Source: Vitis vinifera
Lineage: Eukaryota; Streptophyta; Magnoliopsida; Vitales; Vitaceae
Direction: 5' to 3'
DNA: 64,000 nt
Assembly: GCF_030704535.1 (NCBI RefSeq)
Contig: NC_081823.1
Location: 4,434,501-4,498,500 of the forward strand
In this document: one piece after another, positions 47,714-63,871 of the stretch
Layout: each line of letters starts with the position of its first letter
Numbering within the stretch: the stretch's first letter is position 1
Made by a program: the position numbers and the translations under genes
Notes under the pieces: model-generated
Databases searched by the model: none
What the model was told of the DNA's origin: nothing
What the model saw: only the letters and a program-made list of their open reading frames with translations

Positions 47714-48688
47714 GTTGGCCTCTTGTTCTAAGCCATTTCGAGGAGTCCACTCCAGTTGATAGAGGGTGAAGGTTCATCTTATTAGTTTTGAAGGGTTTTT
47801 CCTGTAAATAAGTGGACACCTTGCCATATTTTCTCCCAATTTTTTATTTTTATTTTGCTTTGAAGAGCATCTGCCTTGTTTCAAAGGATTGTTCAGCCTT
47901 TTATCTGTTGATTTTGCCTCATGTTAGTGTCAACATTGACATTGTTTTCCCTATGGGAAGTTGGTCCTCACCCACCTTAAATGGATTGGCATGGATTTGA
48001 CCAAAAAGTAATTGGTGTTCTGCCTACCTTTTCATTTTCCTCAAAGACATGAGAGCAGATTGTTATGCATTCAGTTGTAGAATTTCCATTGGAATCCCGT
48101 TAAAATTAATTTAATTAACTAATTTCCAAGCTTGAACTAGTTAGTATGTGGGGCAGTCTCAATTCACTTCAACAGTTTGAATGCAGTTCAAAAATCATCA
48201 CCAGGAGCCCGACTTTCTGTCACAGTTGACTGGGTGATGCTACTAAACTAATGGTTGACTGTTGACAGAGATGTAAACTTCAAAAAGAGATGACACTTGA
48301 ATACCATCTCTATCCCATGTAGATCCCATATATTCTGAAGTTAAGGCTAGTTTTGAACAATCATTTTGGAGTTTGCAGACATCAACTGAACGTTCAGAAA
48401 TGGCGTAAGGTTGACTTATTTCTTTCCTTCGCCTTTTCATTTTCTCTTTGTCCTTGGTAGGTGTTATCGCTAATTTTTTGTGTTGATTATAAAATCATGG
48501 TTTAAGCACCATGTGAATTTCATTACGCTTGGTTTCACATCTTAATTTTCCTCGTCTTCAATCGGATATTTGGGTCCTGAATGAATTCTTGACTTGGGAG
48601 CTGGGAATAGAAATTAGATGATCACTTTAGAGGTTGCTTGACAAAATTTTTCCCTGCAGATGCTGAAATCCTTCCTGTCTAAAGGAAA
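47714..48688 (+). promoter_or_regulatory. Possible SEC61 tail, then upstream region of receptor F
   Basis: 47714 to about 48000 has no receptor similarity and may be 3' flank carried with the SEC61 fragment. 48226-48594 holds four TTGACT motifs (48226-48231, 48255-48260, 48411-48416, 48589-48594) and one TTGACA (48262-48267), a W-box-like cluster. No gene is seen. Confidence 0.45.
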
Positions 48689-51742
<3,054 letters not shown>

Positions 51743-52204
51743 CAGCCTGGTTTCTTCATAGAAAGAGGTCCTGATATAAATGAAGGACACCACACAGAAA
51801 ATGCTGTAACTATAACAACACTAGAAGCTAGATAGAGGATGCATGCACCAAGGCTATGTTAGAGAATATGGTTTTATGAGACACTGCTGCATCTAGGTTT
51901 GTGTCTGTCTTCCTACTTATGAATTCTTCAATTTTAAAGTTGGCATTGTACTTCTAATAAGGCATTCCAATATTGTATTTTGTTTCTGAAACTCTATATC
52001 TAGATTCTATAGTTGATGAATGTATTGTAGTCTACAAATCTAAGATGCCTGACATCATCTTGAAATCAGGTCATCTTTGAATCAAATGACACTATCTTGA
52101 AGGTTTTAAAATGAATTTATCTTTGGCTAATCTTATTTTTTCATACAAGTCAATGCCTTGCTGCCCACATTTGTTTTGAATTTGACATGGTATATTATAT
52201 ATCT
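51743..52204 (+). other. Former tail codons and 3' flank of receptor F
   Basis: 51743-51834 would encode QPGFFIERGP...ITTLEAR if the stop at 51740 were absent. Beyond that is presumed 3' UTR. No other gene. Confidence 0.6.
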
Positions 52205-52757
52205 TGTTGAGGTTTTATCCAAGTTCCTCAATAAAATGAGATCGAATACCAATTTAAGAAGACAAAGAAAAACAATACCAGAAATCAAAAAAATAGAGCA
52301 AGATAAGCATAATTTATGTGGTTCAGATCCAAGCTTTGAATCCTACATCCACGGATCAAGATCACCTCCAAAAATCCAATAAGAATGAGCCATTTTACAC
52401 CCTCTGAAATCTCTGAGAATTTTCAAGCTCTCTCTACGGTACAATGAAGAAGATTCAAACTCTGAAATCCTCTCACACATGTTCTATAATTCAGAAAAGT
52501 CACACACACCTTTGTATTGTTTTTTTTTCTTTCTTCACCCTTTTATACAAGTACATGGGAAAACTAAACGAAATAGGCATGTTTTCAATAGTTAATCAAC
52601 TAACTTTGCTTACGTGGCCAATTAATTTTTGGACCACCAAATTCCACATATCTAAAAGAGAAAGAAGTTTTTGCTTAGCACTTGGAGGGTCAAATACATT
52701 TCAAAATGTAGATATCACATATGATATTTGATAATTACATATTCAACAACCTCAACA
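52205..52757 (-). mobile_element. Solo LTR, probably copia type (fossil)
   Basis: 553 bp bounded by TGTTGAGGTT and AACCTCAACA, the TG...CA ends with short inverted repeats usual for LTRs. Read on the minus strand it has a TATA-like GTATAAAAGG followed by a GATCTTGATCCGTGGATGTA stretch and TCTGAACCACATAAATT, text familiar from plant copia LTRs. Flanking pentamers TATCT and TAAAT do not match well, so the target duplication is eroded. No internal region adjoins it. Old. Confidence 0.6.
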
Positions 52758-54681
52758 TAAATACTAACTGGGAAATGATATATAAAATAATCAACCATAA
52801 GCTTTCAAGACATTTTCATATAGTGTTGCTCTAAGCTCTTCCTTTTTAATTAGCACTTTCTATTGTAAATTAGAAACTTGCTTGTTGGGAATCTCAGGCC
52901 AATTCAACAACTAGAATTGGAGTCCCAAAAGCCTCACCATCTGATCACATCTGTTTTTATGATTCCAACATTCAAAAGTTGTCCCTTATGGATAAATTAA
53001 ATGCCTAAAATTAAAAGGGTACCTACATTAATATGGAGTATTGTCACCAAAGATAAAAATATCGGTAATCACGGATATATCGATACTTTAATTTTACGGA
53101 TATATCAACGAATATTTTAAAAAAAAATTAGTAGGCTTAAAATTGATCAAAATTCATAAAAATGTAATTAGAAGTATAATAGATATTTTAAAGTCATTTT
53201 ATTAAAAAAATTGATATGTAAAATGTGATTTATTATATTTGATAATAATATCGTATGCATCAATAAAAAATATGAATTTTATAAGTGTACATTTATTATT
53301 AAATTATATCAAATATTATTTCATAATAATATTGTGATATTGGATTATAATATGTCTAATTTTAAAATATATTTAATATTAAAATTATTATCCATTTAAT
53401 TTAATTGTATTAAATGATATAAAATAAATTGTGATATATGTACAATTTTTTAATATTTAATTCATCTATTAATGATATTAAAAACACCATGAATAAAATT
53501 ATTATGATAATTTTTTTATTTTGGTAATCAATTAAAAGAAATTTTTGCATTTAATTGTAAAATAATTATAATTAATTTGTTGTCTAGAATATTTTTTTAA
53601 TATTTTGTTTATGTGATGACTTTGAATATATATATATTTGGTGTAATATATTTAATAAGGGGCAAACTTGCCACTGTGATAAAATGAAGTTTAAATTGAG
53701 CTTATATAAAAAGCAAGAAGCTTCCTAAACCTCTTAGAATCATCTACATTAAGGAGGAGTGTGAAAGGTTCTAAAGAAGCTTAGAGATGTATTTATTTAA
53801 GCAGATGGTTGGACCAATTGGACCGATGGGTTTGGTCCCATTTTTAAAACACCATTTTTACTTGATAATATGAAATAAAATTATTTAAAAAAATTAATTT
53901 ATTATTTTAAGTTAATAAAAATATCTTACAAATAAATTTATTATAAATTATAAGTTATAAATCATTATGAAAAAAATTTTACATGATAAATAAAATTCTT
54001 TCTCATCTCGTATTAATAATGATTTTATATTTTATACTATATAAATCTCATATTCTTTTCCATTTTAAATTGAATAAATTTTTTGTTGATAAACATCAAT
54101 AATAAAATAAGAAAATTTCAAAACATTGAAAGTTGAAAATATAAAAATAAAACATTGGTTTTCACTTCGTTACAGAAGTACTACATTAGTTAAAAATATA
54201 GATATTGAGAAAAGGAAATACAATAGGAGTCGATATTTTATTTTATTTTTTTAAATTTTAAATTTGTTTTTAATTGTACTTTATTTTTAATTATTTAGTT
54301 TTAATTTTATGTTTAATTTTTTAAATTTCTTATTTTATTATTATTCAATATTTCTAAGATGTTTGCTTCATAAGAGAAAAAAAAATCCAAAAAAAAAAGA
54401 AATCAAAACTAATTATCATATTAGAAGGGTCATTTTAGGAAATAATTATTTTATGAAAACGAGTAACATCGTGAGTTTAAATAGCTGTCATTACAAAAGT
54501 AGCTTGTAACAACAAAAACTAACATTTGAAACTAATGAGAGTTTGTTAAGCCTATAACTAATTACTCTCTTCAAGAGCCCCTTTCAAACTCAGAGTTTGA
54601 GATTTCTTCTACTCTTATAACTACTGTATTCGGGTTCTCGCCTCTCCCTGGTGGTAGAGGTATAAGAGACCAGACCCTCCA
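52758..54681. other. AT-rich intergenic DNA with a dispersed repeat
   Basis: 53050-53130 carries ATATCGGTAATCACGG and CGGATATATCRAYGAATA text also found near 11380-11470, part of an AT-rich repeat whose ends I cannot fix. 53815-53850 has GGACCAATTGGACCGATGG, like the GC-rich part of a TIR element. No gene seen. The last 100 bp lead into pseudogene P5. Confidence 0.45.
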
Positions 54682-57600
54682 CTGCAGAGTCTGCCTTTCT
54701 TCACCTTCTATTACATTTTGATCTCTGTCTCGATCTTCTTGGACTCCTCCACTGCAGTAGATACAATACTCCAGCCCAGACCCTCATGGATGGTGAGACC
54801 TTAGTTTCCTCAGGTCAAATCTTTGAGCTAGGCTTCTTCTCTCCAGGTGATTCCGATGTTTGGGAATATGGTACAAGAAATTTCTAAATACTGTTGTATG
54901 GGTTGCTAACAGGGAAAAACGAGTTGCAGGTAGAAAGGGAATTTATATGTTGGTAATGATGGAAATATTGTTCTCCTCAACCAAACAAAGGGGATTATCT
55001 GGTCATCCAATTCTTCTAGACTAACTAAAAATCCAGTTGTGCAGTTATTAGAGTCTGGAAATCTTGTTCTTAGAGACGAGCACTATTGTTCCAACAAGCT
55101 GTATATGGCAGAGCTTTGATTTCACAGGCGACACATATCTGCCAGGCATGAAGTTCGGATGGAATTTGGAGACTGGCCAGGACTGGCATTTGACATCCTG
55201 GAGAAACGCCAGTGACCCTTCACCTGGAGACTTCACTTATCGAATTGATATTATTGGGTTGCCTCAAGTTGTTCCTCGCAGTGGCTCAGAGAAGAAGTTC
55301 CGTAGTGGGCCATGGAATGGACTTTATTTTAACAGTATGGCAACAATGAAAACCCCAGTTTTTAAGACTTCTTTTGAATGAAATGGGTTCAGTCCAACGC
55401 TTTGTATTGGGTGAAGGTAGCAATAAGTGGGATGTTATGTATACGGTGCAGAATGATCAGTGTGACAATTATGGACACTCTGGTGCTAATGGTATTTGCA
55501 GAATTGACAACAGGCCAATTTGTGACTGCCTGGATGGGTTTGTTCCAAAATCAGAGAGTGAATGGGAATTCTTTAATTGGACCAGTGGCTGCATTAGGAC
55601 ACCATTGGATTGCCAAAAGGGGCAAGGGTTTATCAAACTTAGAGGTGTGAAGTTGTCTGATCTGTTGAAGTTTTGGGAAAACACGAGTATGACTGGTAAA
55701 GAATGTGAAGTGGAGTGCTTGAAGAGCTACTCTTGTATGGCTTATACTAACTCAAATGTTAGTAGAGGCAGTGGATTTTTGATCTGGTTTGGAGATCTGA
55801 TTGATATTCGAGAGTTCGTTCAAGATATTGAGCAACTCGTCTATATCCGGATACCAGCTTCAGAACTAGGTAATTGTAGCACTCTATCATATTATATTTT
55901 CTCATTTATGAATCTCCTTTGGAACTCAGCTGATAAAAGCCGTGAGCAGCACTGATTAATCAGAATGTAAAGCATCCAACTCAAGTGGTGCAGTGCTGCC
56001 AAAAGGCTAGTAATGAAGTATCCTTCTCATATTTTGGTATGCCCAAAATGAAATGGTTAGGATTTGTTCAAGAGGTGAACTATATTCATGCTTGGTAAAG
56101 ATACATATACAACATATGTGTTGTTGCCTGGAGCAGTGATGGATCTTTCTCAGGGTTGAATTCTCCTGATGCATTATTCTAGTCGATCCCCAAGTTTCCT
56201 TAGCATTGCATGGGTTCATGTAACTATTAAGTCAGCTTCTCTGTTAGCTCAGCCCATTCTCGTGGTTCCTTCAATATGAACACTTTGAACTAAAGACTGA
56301 CCCAATTTGTAATAAGTCAGACCATGGAGATTTGGAACTATTACATTTTCTCTGAAAGAAAATGTTGGTCTAAGATTTAAACACTTATGCGGAATATATA
56401 TTTTTGGGTTGCTGGAACACACGTTTTATTGATGAAGAGTGTTGAATTTATACATGAGTTTGTAACTGAAATGACATTAGAATAGCAGAAAATCAAGCTA
56501 CTAGATAATGAACAACTACTTCCTATAAAAATAGAAACCAAATAACCTGACCAAATAAAAACAGAAAATATTTGGATGTTGAAAATTTTGTTAAGGACTC
56601 TAGCTGCAATATTTAACTTCAAAATTCCAATTCCAGCAGATACTAAGTCAAAATTCAACAGAAAATTTTTTAATTGCAAGATTAGATTTTTCTATGTTAT
56701 ATGTTCCAGAACTGATGGGTGATTCCAGTAAAAAGAAGTATCACTTTGTAATTTTGGTGGTTGCACTAATGGCTTTTAGAGTTCTTGTCTTTGGTTTGAC
56801 AATCTGGATAATAGTTTGGAAGAAGAGGAGAGGGAAAAGAGGTAAGCATCCTTATCCACCCTTGTTGATTGCTCCCAAAGAAAAAGTATGTCCTTGATTT
56901 AGAACCTATCATATTTTCTGCCCTAAAACAATGTTCATGTCAGATGGACTTTATAGCCCCAAATTCTATAAAAATCTAATTGAAGAAGACAGAATTTCCA
57001 TGCATACATGGAAGCACAACATAAGTTTCCTAGTATATACACACATTTATTTCTACAAATGAGCTGCTTTAGATGTTAAAACCATCCAGTTGCACTGACA
57101 ATGCATCCTATACACTTTCCAATTTACAGGTCAGCAAGAGCAAAAAGAAGACCAGGAATTACCATTGTTTGATCTGGTTACTGTTGCAAGTGCCACTAAT
57201 AACTTTTCTGATAGAAATATGATTGGGAAGGGTGGTTTTGGCTTTGTTTACAAGGTTATGTGGATTGTATTTGGTATCTGAATTGAGAAAAAAGTGATTG
57301 TCATCATGTAATATTTCTATTTGATAATTTATAGGGTATATTGTCAATGGGACAAGAAATAGCAGTGAAAAGGCTTTTGACTGATTCTAGACAAGGGCTT
57401 CAAGAGTTCAAGAATGAAGTTATTTTGATTGCCGAACTTCAGCACTGCAATCTTGTTAGGATTTTTGGGTGTTGTATTGAAAAATTTACAAATACATGCC
57501 CAACAAAAGCTTGGACTATTTTATTTTTGGTTTGAGATTCTTTATCCCTTAATCTATTTGGCCTATTTTAAATTAACTAAAGTTGCAGATCAGAAAAGAA

Positions 57601-58470
57601 GTGAATTAATGGCTTGGCAAATGCAGCTTGACATTGTTATGGGAGTTTCAAGAGGACTTCTTTACCTCCACCAAGACTTCAGATTGTGGGTCATTCATAG
57701 AGACCTCAAAACCTGCAATATATTACTTGACGGTGAGCTGAGCCCCAAAATTTCAGTTTTCAGCCTCACAAGAATTTTTGGAGGACATCAAACTGAAGCA
57801 AAAACAAAGTGAGTGATTGGAACATAGTAAGTTTTATATTCATATATCAGAAACCAATGTTGATTATTTTCAACTACTCAAGTTTGATTATTTTTATGCA
57901 GTGGATATATGTCTCCAGAGTATGGAATTGATGGCAAATTTTCAGCGAAATCAGATGTCTTCGGTTTTGGTGTGCTTCTGTTGGAGATAGTAAGTGGCAA
58001 AAAGAACAGGGGATTTAGTCATCCACATCACCACCACAATCTTTTGGGACATGTAGGTGAAAATAATGAAATGCTATTTTCTCCCCATTACATATGCATG
58101 GGTGCAGAGTCATAAAGTCCATGCACCTCTGGTTTTTTTTAACGCAAATGGCTAAGCATATTGATTGTAATCATCTCTAGGCATGGATGCTTTGGAATGA
58201 AGACAAGGCCTTGGAACTGATGGATGCATGTCTCAGGGATTCATGTGTTGAGTCTCAAGTCCCAAGATGTATTCAAGTGGACTTATTTTGTGTTCAAAAA
58301 CTCCCAGCCAACAGGCCAACCATATCATCGGTAATTTTCACGTTGGGTCATGAGGAAGCAGTGTTGCCTCAACCTAAACAGCCCGGTTTCTTCAGAGAAA
58401 GAAGTTCCGTTGATGATGAAGATGCCATACAGAAAATGAAATTACTGTAACAATGCTTGAGGCTAGATAA
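54682..58470 (+). pseudogene. Receptor pseudogene P5 (all seven exons present, kinase dead)
   Basis: Exon 1 about 54682-55869, exon 2 56710-56841, exon 3 57130-57254, exon 4 57335-57529, exon 5 57589-57826, exon 6 57902-58052, exon 7 58181-58450. Exon 1 has lost its ATG (ACTGCAGAGTCT where sisters have ATGAAAGGGCAGAG) and has several frameshifts and a deletion after FKTSFE. Exon 4 lacks 16 nt around the EERMLIYEY motif. In exon 5 DFG is changed to VFS, the loop reads HRDLKTCN, and AAG TGA follows. Exon 7 is shifted near its end (IQKMKLL; the old frame ends LEAR at 58470). Exon 1 to intron 2 is expanded by AT-rich DNA. Its 3' flank matches that of G, so the two are sister copies. Confidence 0.9.
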
Positions 58471-59386
58471 ATGATGTGTCATGTTTGAATCAGGCAGGGC
58501 TGAAGGACAATAGATGCAGGTTTGTGGAATTGAAAAGGTTCTAATACGTTTATACGCATGTTCCTTTTTGTGGGGCACCTGGGCCTGAACCTGGTGGCTT
58601 TGTATAAAAATCTGTATGATTCAGAAATTAAACTGGTAAAGAATGGTAGGGATTATGGTCCATTGGATTTCCCTTTTATAGTTCATAAGAACTTGTTTTG
58701 CAAGGATGACATTGTGATGAGCCCTGCTGTTCTTGTTCACAGGAAATCAATTTAATTTTTTCCTTCAGTTTATCACTATGGTGATTAGTTATGATTTGTG
58801 GTGTTGGGGTTGATCAACTCCGGCACCTTAACATGGAGATCCGACCTATCGAACCAATCATATTCGCAAGGTTTAAGAACTTGGGGGTTGTCATGATCAT
58901 CTCATATTTCCCGAATTTTAGGTTCTAGTTTTTGTGTTCCTATAAATATTAGTAATAAATTTTGGAACAATTATATTGCTCTTTTTTGAATCAAGTTTGC
59001 ATAAGGCTTATGTCACTTTATTGAATTGGTCAATTATGACATAATTAAATTATCCATCTGGTCAATTTTGCACACCATAGTTTAATATGAGTTGAGGAAG
59101 CACTTGCTGACTAACGACATCTTTCTTCCCTTTTCCTCGCATGTTGAAAAAATTCAGGTTCATCGTGAATCACATTGATAGTATTATATATTAGATGTTA
59201 GCGGTTCTACTGTTTGTAGGCATTGTATATTCTTTCTTTCCTTCTTTTTAATTTCCCAAGTCTACATATCTGCTGCTGTTGAGGCCTAACTTCTTAATGA
59301 ACTTAGAAGGAGAGGAAGACAAAGATTGGTTGGTGATAATTGTAATGGTGCTTGATAATTTTTTGATCCAGCCTCTTCCAAGAAAA
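58471..59386 (+). other. 3' flank of P5 and upstream of G
   Basis: 58500-58660 matches 62710-62870 (AAATTAAACTGGTAAAGAAT, TGGGYCTGAA), shared 3' flanks of sister genes. The rest is unrecognised; no upstream block of the A-D type. Confidence 0.55.
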
Positions 59387-62300
59387 ATGAAAGTGAAGAA
59401 CCTTCCTTTCTGCACCTTCTTTTACATTTTGATCTCTTTCTCAATCTTCTTGGAATTCTCCTCTGCAGGTGATACCATAAATGAGACTCAATCCCTCAAG
59501 GACAGGCAGACCTTAGTTTCATCAGGGCAAAGCTTTGAATTAGGCTTTTTCTCGCCTGGTGAGTCCAAGGGGCGGTATTTGGGAATATGGTACAAGAATT
59601 TTCCAAGCACCGTTGTATGGGTGGCTAACAAGGAAAAGGAAATTACTGATTCCTATGGAGTTTTAAGTTTTGGAACTGATGGAAATCTAGTTGTACTCAA
59701 CCAATCAAAAGGCATAATCTGGTCATCAAGTTTGTCAAGAATAATTGAAAATCCAGTTGTGCAGCTATTAGAATCTGGGAACCTTGTCCTTAGAGAAAAG
59801 AGTGTTGCAGATCCAGAAGGGTATATATGGCAAAGCTTTGACTTCCCATGCCACACACTGCTACCAGGCATGAAGTTTGGATGGAACTCAAAGACCAGAC
59901 AGGACTGGTATCTGACATCTTGGAGAAGTGCCAGTAATCCATCTCCTGGAGACTTCACTTGGCGAATTGATACTGTTGGATTACCACAAGCTGTTCTTCG
60001 CAAGGGATCAGAGAAGAAGTTTTGTGCTGGTCCATTGGATCACACTTTAGCGGTTATCCAGCAGCTAAAAATATATTTATCAAACCTTCTATGGCAATTA
60101 ATGAAAATGAATTTTACTATTTTTATGAGCTTATTGACAATTGAATTATAACGAGACTTACTTTGGATGAACAGGGTTCCCTCACACACTTTGTATTGAG
60201 GGAAAGGGGACCAGAGTGGGATCTTGTGTTTTCAATACAAGCCGATCAGTGTGATGATTACAGACGCTGTGGTGCCAACAGCATTTGCAGAATTCATGAT
60301 AAGCCAATTTGTCAGTGCTTGGATGGGTTTGTTCCTAGATTGCAGAATGAATGGCAATTACTTATTTGGACCAGAGGATGTGTTAGGAGAACACCACTGG
60401 ATTGCCAAAAAGGGGAATGGTTTGTAGAAGTCAAGAACGTGAAATTGCCCGACCCCTTAGAGTTTTCAGTGAACACTAGCATGACCCTTAAGCAATGTGA
60501 GGCTGAGTGCTTGAAGAACTGCTCTTGTATGGCTTACTCTAATTCAGATATTAGAAAAGGAGGCAGTGGCTGTTTGATATGGTTTGGAGATCTAATTGAT
60601 ATCCGAGAGTTCACTGGAGATGCTGCGACTGATATCTATATTCGAATGTCAGCTTCAGAACTAGGTAATTCTGTTTTATGCTTTATTATACAATAATTTT
60701 CCACTCATAAAAATCAACTGGAGCTCAGCCCACAAAACCCCTGAGCAACATTATTAATCAGGCTACAAAGATGCATACTTCCCCTACTTGGAAAGTTCCC
60801 TGTTGCCACTAGACCAGTAATGCAGGGTTCTTATCATATTCTGGTGTGCCCAAATGAAATGATTAGGATTTGTGTTAGGATGAAAACTCTATTATGATGT
60901 GGTTAGGGTATATACAGCATATAAATCCTCAGGACTAATCCATTTTCCATGAATGGTATTATCACATTTGCCAATTAAAGTGGGAAACTATTTAACTGCA
61001 CCTCTATTTCATCTACTCCAGAATTGTTGAGTGATTCCCATGGAAAGAAGAAACACCTATCGACGGGGGCAGTTGCATCATCTGCTTCTGGAGTTCTTGT
61101 CTTGGGCTTGTTACTCGGGTGTTTTATATTGGAAACTTAGAAGGAAAACAGGTAAGCATTCTTCTCCACCCTTATCCATACTTCTCAAAGAAAAGTTATA
61201 TCCTTTATTTAGACCCTAAAAGGAACTACGTTAAATGTTAAAACCGTCCAGGTATACTGATAATGTATCCTATACTCTTCTCAATTCACAGGTCTAGATA
61301 GGAAAAAGGAAGAAGACTTGGATTTACCACTGTTTGATCTGGCTATTGTTGCAAGTGCCACTAATAATTTCTCTAAAGCAAATATGATTGGAAAGGGTGG
61401 TTTTGGCTCTGTCTACAAGGTACCATGGGTTATATTTTTTCTGAGTTAAGATATGAATTCTATGATGTAACATTTGTATTGACAATTTGAAGGGTATCCT
61501 ATCAACGGGCCAAGAAATAGCAGTGAAGAGGCTGTCAAATAACTCAGGACAAAGGCTTCAAGAGTTCAAAAACGAAGTAATTTTGATTGCCAAACTACAA
61601 CACCTTAATCTTGTTAGGCTTTTGGGTTGTTGCATTGCTGAAGAAGAAAGGATGCTAATCTATGAGTACCTGCCCAACAAAAGCTTGGACTATATTATTT
61701 TTTGTCTGAAACTTGTAATGCTTAATCTATTTTGATGAATTTTCACTACCTGAACCTGTGTTGATTTGTGAATAGTGTGATATCTGAACCTTTGCATACT
61801 TCTCTTTTTTATGCAAGGACACAAAACTGAAATAGTATTTATATGGATGAAATTGCTCTGCAGACCCAAAAAGAAACACAACACTGGCTTGGCAAAAGCG
61901 CTTTGACATTGCCATTGGAGTTGCACGGGTACTTCTTTACCTTCACCGAGACTCCAGATTAAGAATCATTCATAGAGATCTCAAAACCAGCAATATATTA
62001 CTTGACACTGATTTGAACCCCAAAATTTCAGATTTTGGCATAGTGAGAATTTTTGAAAGAGATCAAACTGAAGCAAAAACAGAGCGAGTAGTTGGAACAT
62101 TGTAAGTATTATAATCATATTCCTGAAACTTATGTTCATGATATTCAACTATTTGAATCTAATACTTAAGTTCTATGCAGTGGTTATATGTCCCCAGAAT
62201 ACGCATTTTATGGCAAATTTTCTGTGAAATCTGACGTCTTCAGTATGGGTGTGCTGTTGTTAGAGATAGTGAGTGGCAGAAAAAACAGGGGATTCCATCA

Positions 62301-62691
62301 TTCAGATCACCCCCAAAATCTTTTGGGACATGTAGGTGAAAACAGTGAAATGCTATTCTCTCTCCATCAATTGCTCACACAGAGGGATGAGAATTATGCA
62401 TCTCTATCTTTTAACATGAATGGCTAAGCATATGGTTTGCGATTGTCTGTAGGCATGGCTGCTTTGGACTGAAGACAAGGCCTTGGAACTGATGGATCAA
62501 TGCCTTAAGGATTCCTGTGTTGAGTCTCAAGTACTAAGATGTATTCAAGTGGGCTTACTATGTGTTCAAAAATGCTTAGCTGACAGGCCGACCATGTCAT
62601 CTGTAGTTTTCATGCTGGGTAATGAGGAAGCTGTGTTACCTCAACCTAAACAGAAAATGAAGTTACTGTAACAAGGCTTGAAGCTAGATAA
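59387..62691 (+). pseudogene. Receptor pseudogene G: broken ectodomain and membrane exons, open kinase exons
   Basis: Exons 59387-60664, 61022-61153, 61292-61419, 61493-61703, 61864-62101, 62181-62331, 62453-62671. ATG at 59387 (MKVKNLPFC); upstream in-frame codons start with TTG and are ignored. The frame is lost in the SGPWNG region of the S-locus glycoprotein domain (KKFCAGPLD), and a TTA-to-TGA change follows (60142-60144). Exon 2 shifts within the membrane span and would end at TAG. Kinase exons 3-6 are open: [31 protein letters not shown], with Gly-to-Val in ARVLLYL and GTF for GTY. The exon 4 donor is weak (TTT|GT). Exon 7 has a deletion after LPQPKQ; the old frame ends at 62691. Confidence 0.85.
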
Positions 62692-63056
62692 ACACGCATG
62701 TACCATGTCAAGGTTGAAGGAGAATAGAATCAAGTTTGTGGGTTGAAAAGGTTGTAATACATGTCTACCTAATTTCCTTTTCAAGAGGCATCTGGGTCTG
62801 AAAGTGGTGGCTTGGCATACACATCTGTATAACACAGAAATTAAACTGGTAAAGAATAGTAGGGATGATGTTCAATGAGTTTCTCTTGCAAGTATTAAAA
62901 GTATTTTTGAAAATTCATTTGTATCACTTGCTTTTCATGTCCAATTACAGGACTAGCACTAAGGTTTGTTCCAGATTATGCTGTCTCAACTTCTTCAATT
63001 ATGTCTTTTTATTGATTTTCTAAATTAATATCAAGTACATGTAGAGGAGCACAAGC
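62692..63056. other. 3' flank of G
   Basis: Shares 62710-62870 with the P5 flank. No gene seen. Confidence 0.55.
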
Positions 63057-63216
63057 AGCAATCTTTGTTCTCTCTTGTTCACCTTATTTTGCTTTTTGGT
63101 ATCTGTTTGATCTTCTTGGAAGACTACACTGCAGCTGATGCCTTCCCAACCTAACCCTTCACCAGAGCTGAGTTTCCTGAGGTCAAAATTAGGCTTCTTC
63201 TCTCCCAGTGAGTTCA
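63057..63216 (+). pseudogene. Receptor relic P7: N-terminal fragment of exon 1
   Basis: TTGTTCACCTTATTTTGCTT, a TTCTTGGAAGACTACACTGC stretch, GCAGCTGATGCC and AGGCTTCTTCTCTCCCAG match the signal peptide and first B-lectin motif (AADT..., LGFFSP) of sister genes, with short deletions and a stop. Homology ends after about 160 bp. Confidence 0.7.
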
Positions 63217-63871
63217 ATACAGAACACCTTTAGAGTTGACCTCCTTGAATCCTTAAGGTTACTGGGTCTGGTTTCTAACAGCATAAGGTAGCTTACTTTC
63301 TCTACTATGGAGGAGAATAAAAGCTGCCAATAAGCCAGCAACCATGATAAGTCGTGATCAATGGTGGGACAGTCGTCAAGTTAGATCTTCATGGCACCCC
63401 AACATGGAATCTCTGTACAACAAAAGAGCACATTTTGATGAGGCCTTATGACAAGGGATTTTGTCACATCACTCGATGTTTCCGTAGTTCCGTGTTACTA
63501 CTTACTGTCTAGCATTATTCTCTTCTTCACTGTTCTTTAATGATGCTTTTGGATGGTTTATATCGGTCTTCAATTGATTAAAATTTGTCAACAGCATGCA
63601 AATAAATTAGGCATGTAGTCAATTCTGTACAACTCAATGTTTATACGTGATGTGAATTGACTCCTCACTAATTCTTCTCACCTTCCCCCTTTGTCTTCAT
63701 TTCCTTCTTTGGAATTAATGGCTTCTCTTTCGTCAGCCCTATATTTTTTAAATCCCGGAACTTCTCATCCACCCAGTTTAGTCATCCGACGATTGAATTC
63801 CTGAAAGAATTTTCAAGTTGTAAATAGAGATGGGGATAATTGTAAGGATGCTAATCTTTCTTCACCGAAAA
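63217..63871 (+). other. Intergenic DNA upstream of the last receptor
   Basis: No gene or repeat recognised. One TTGACT motif lies near 63657. Confidence 0.4.
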
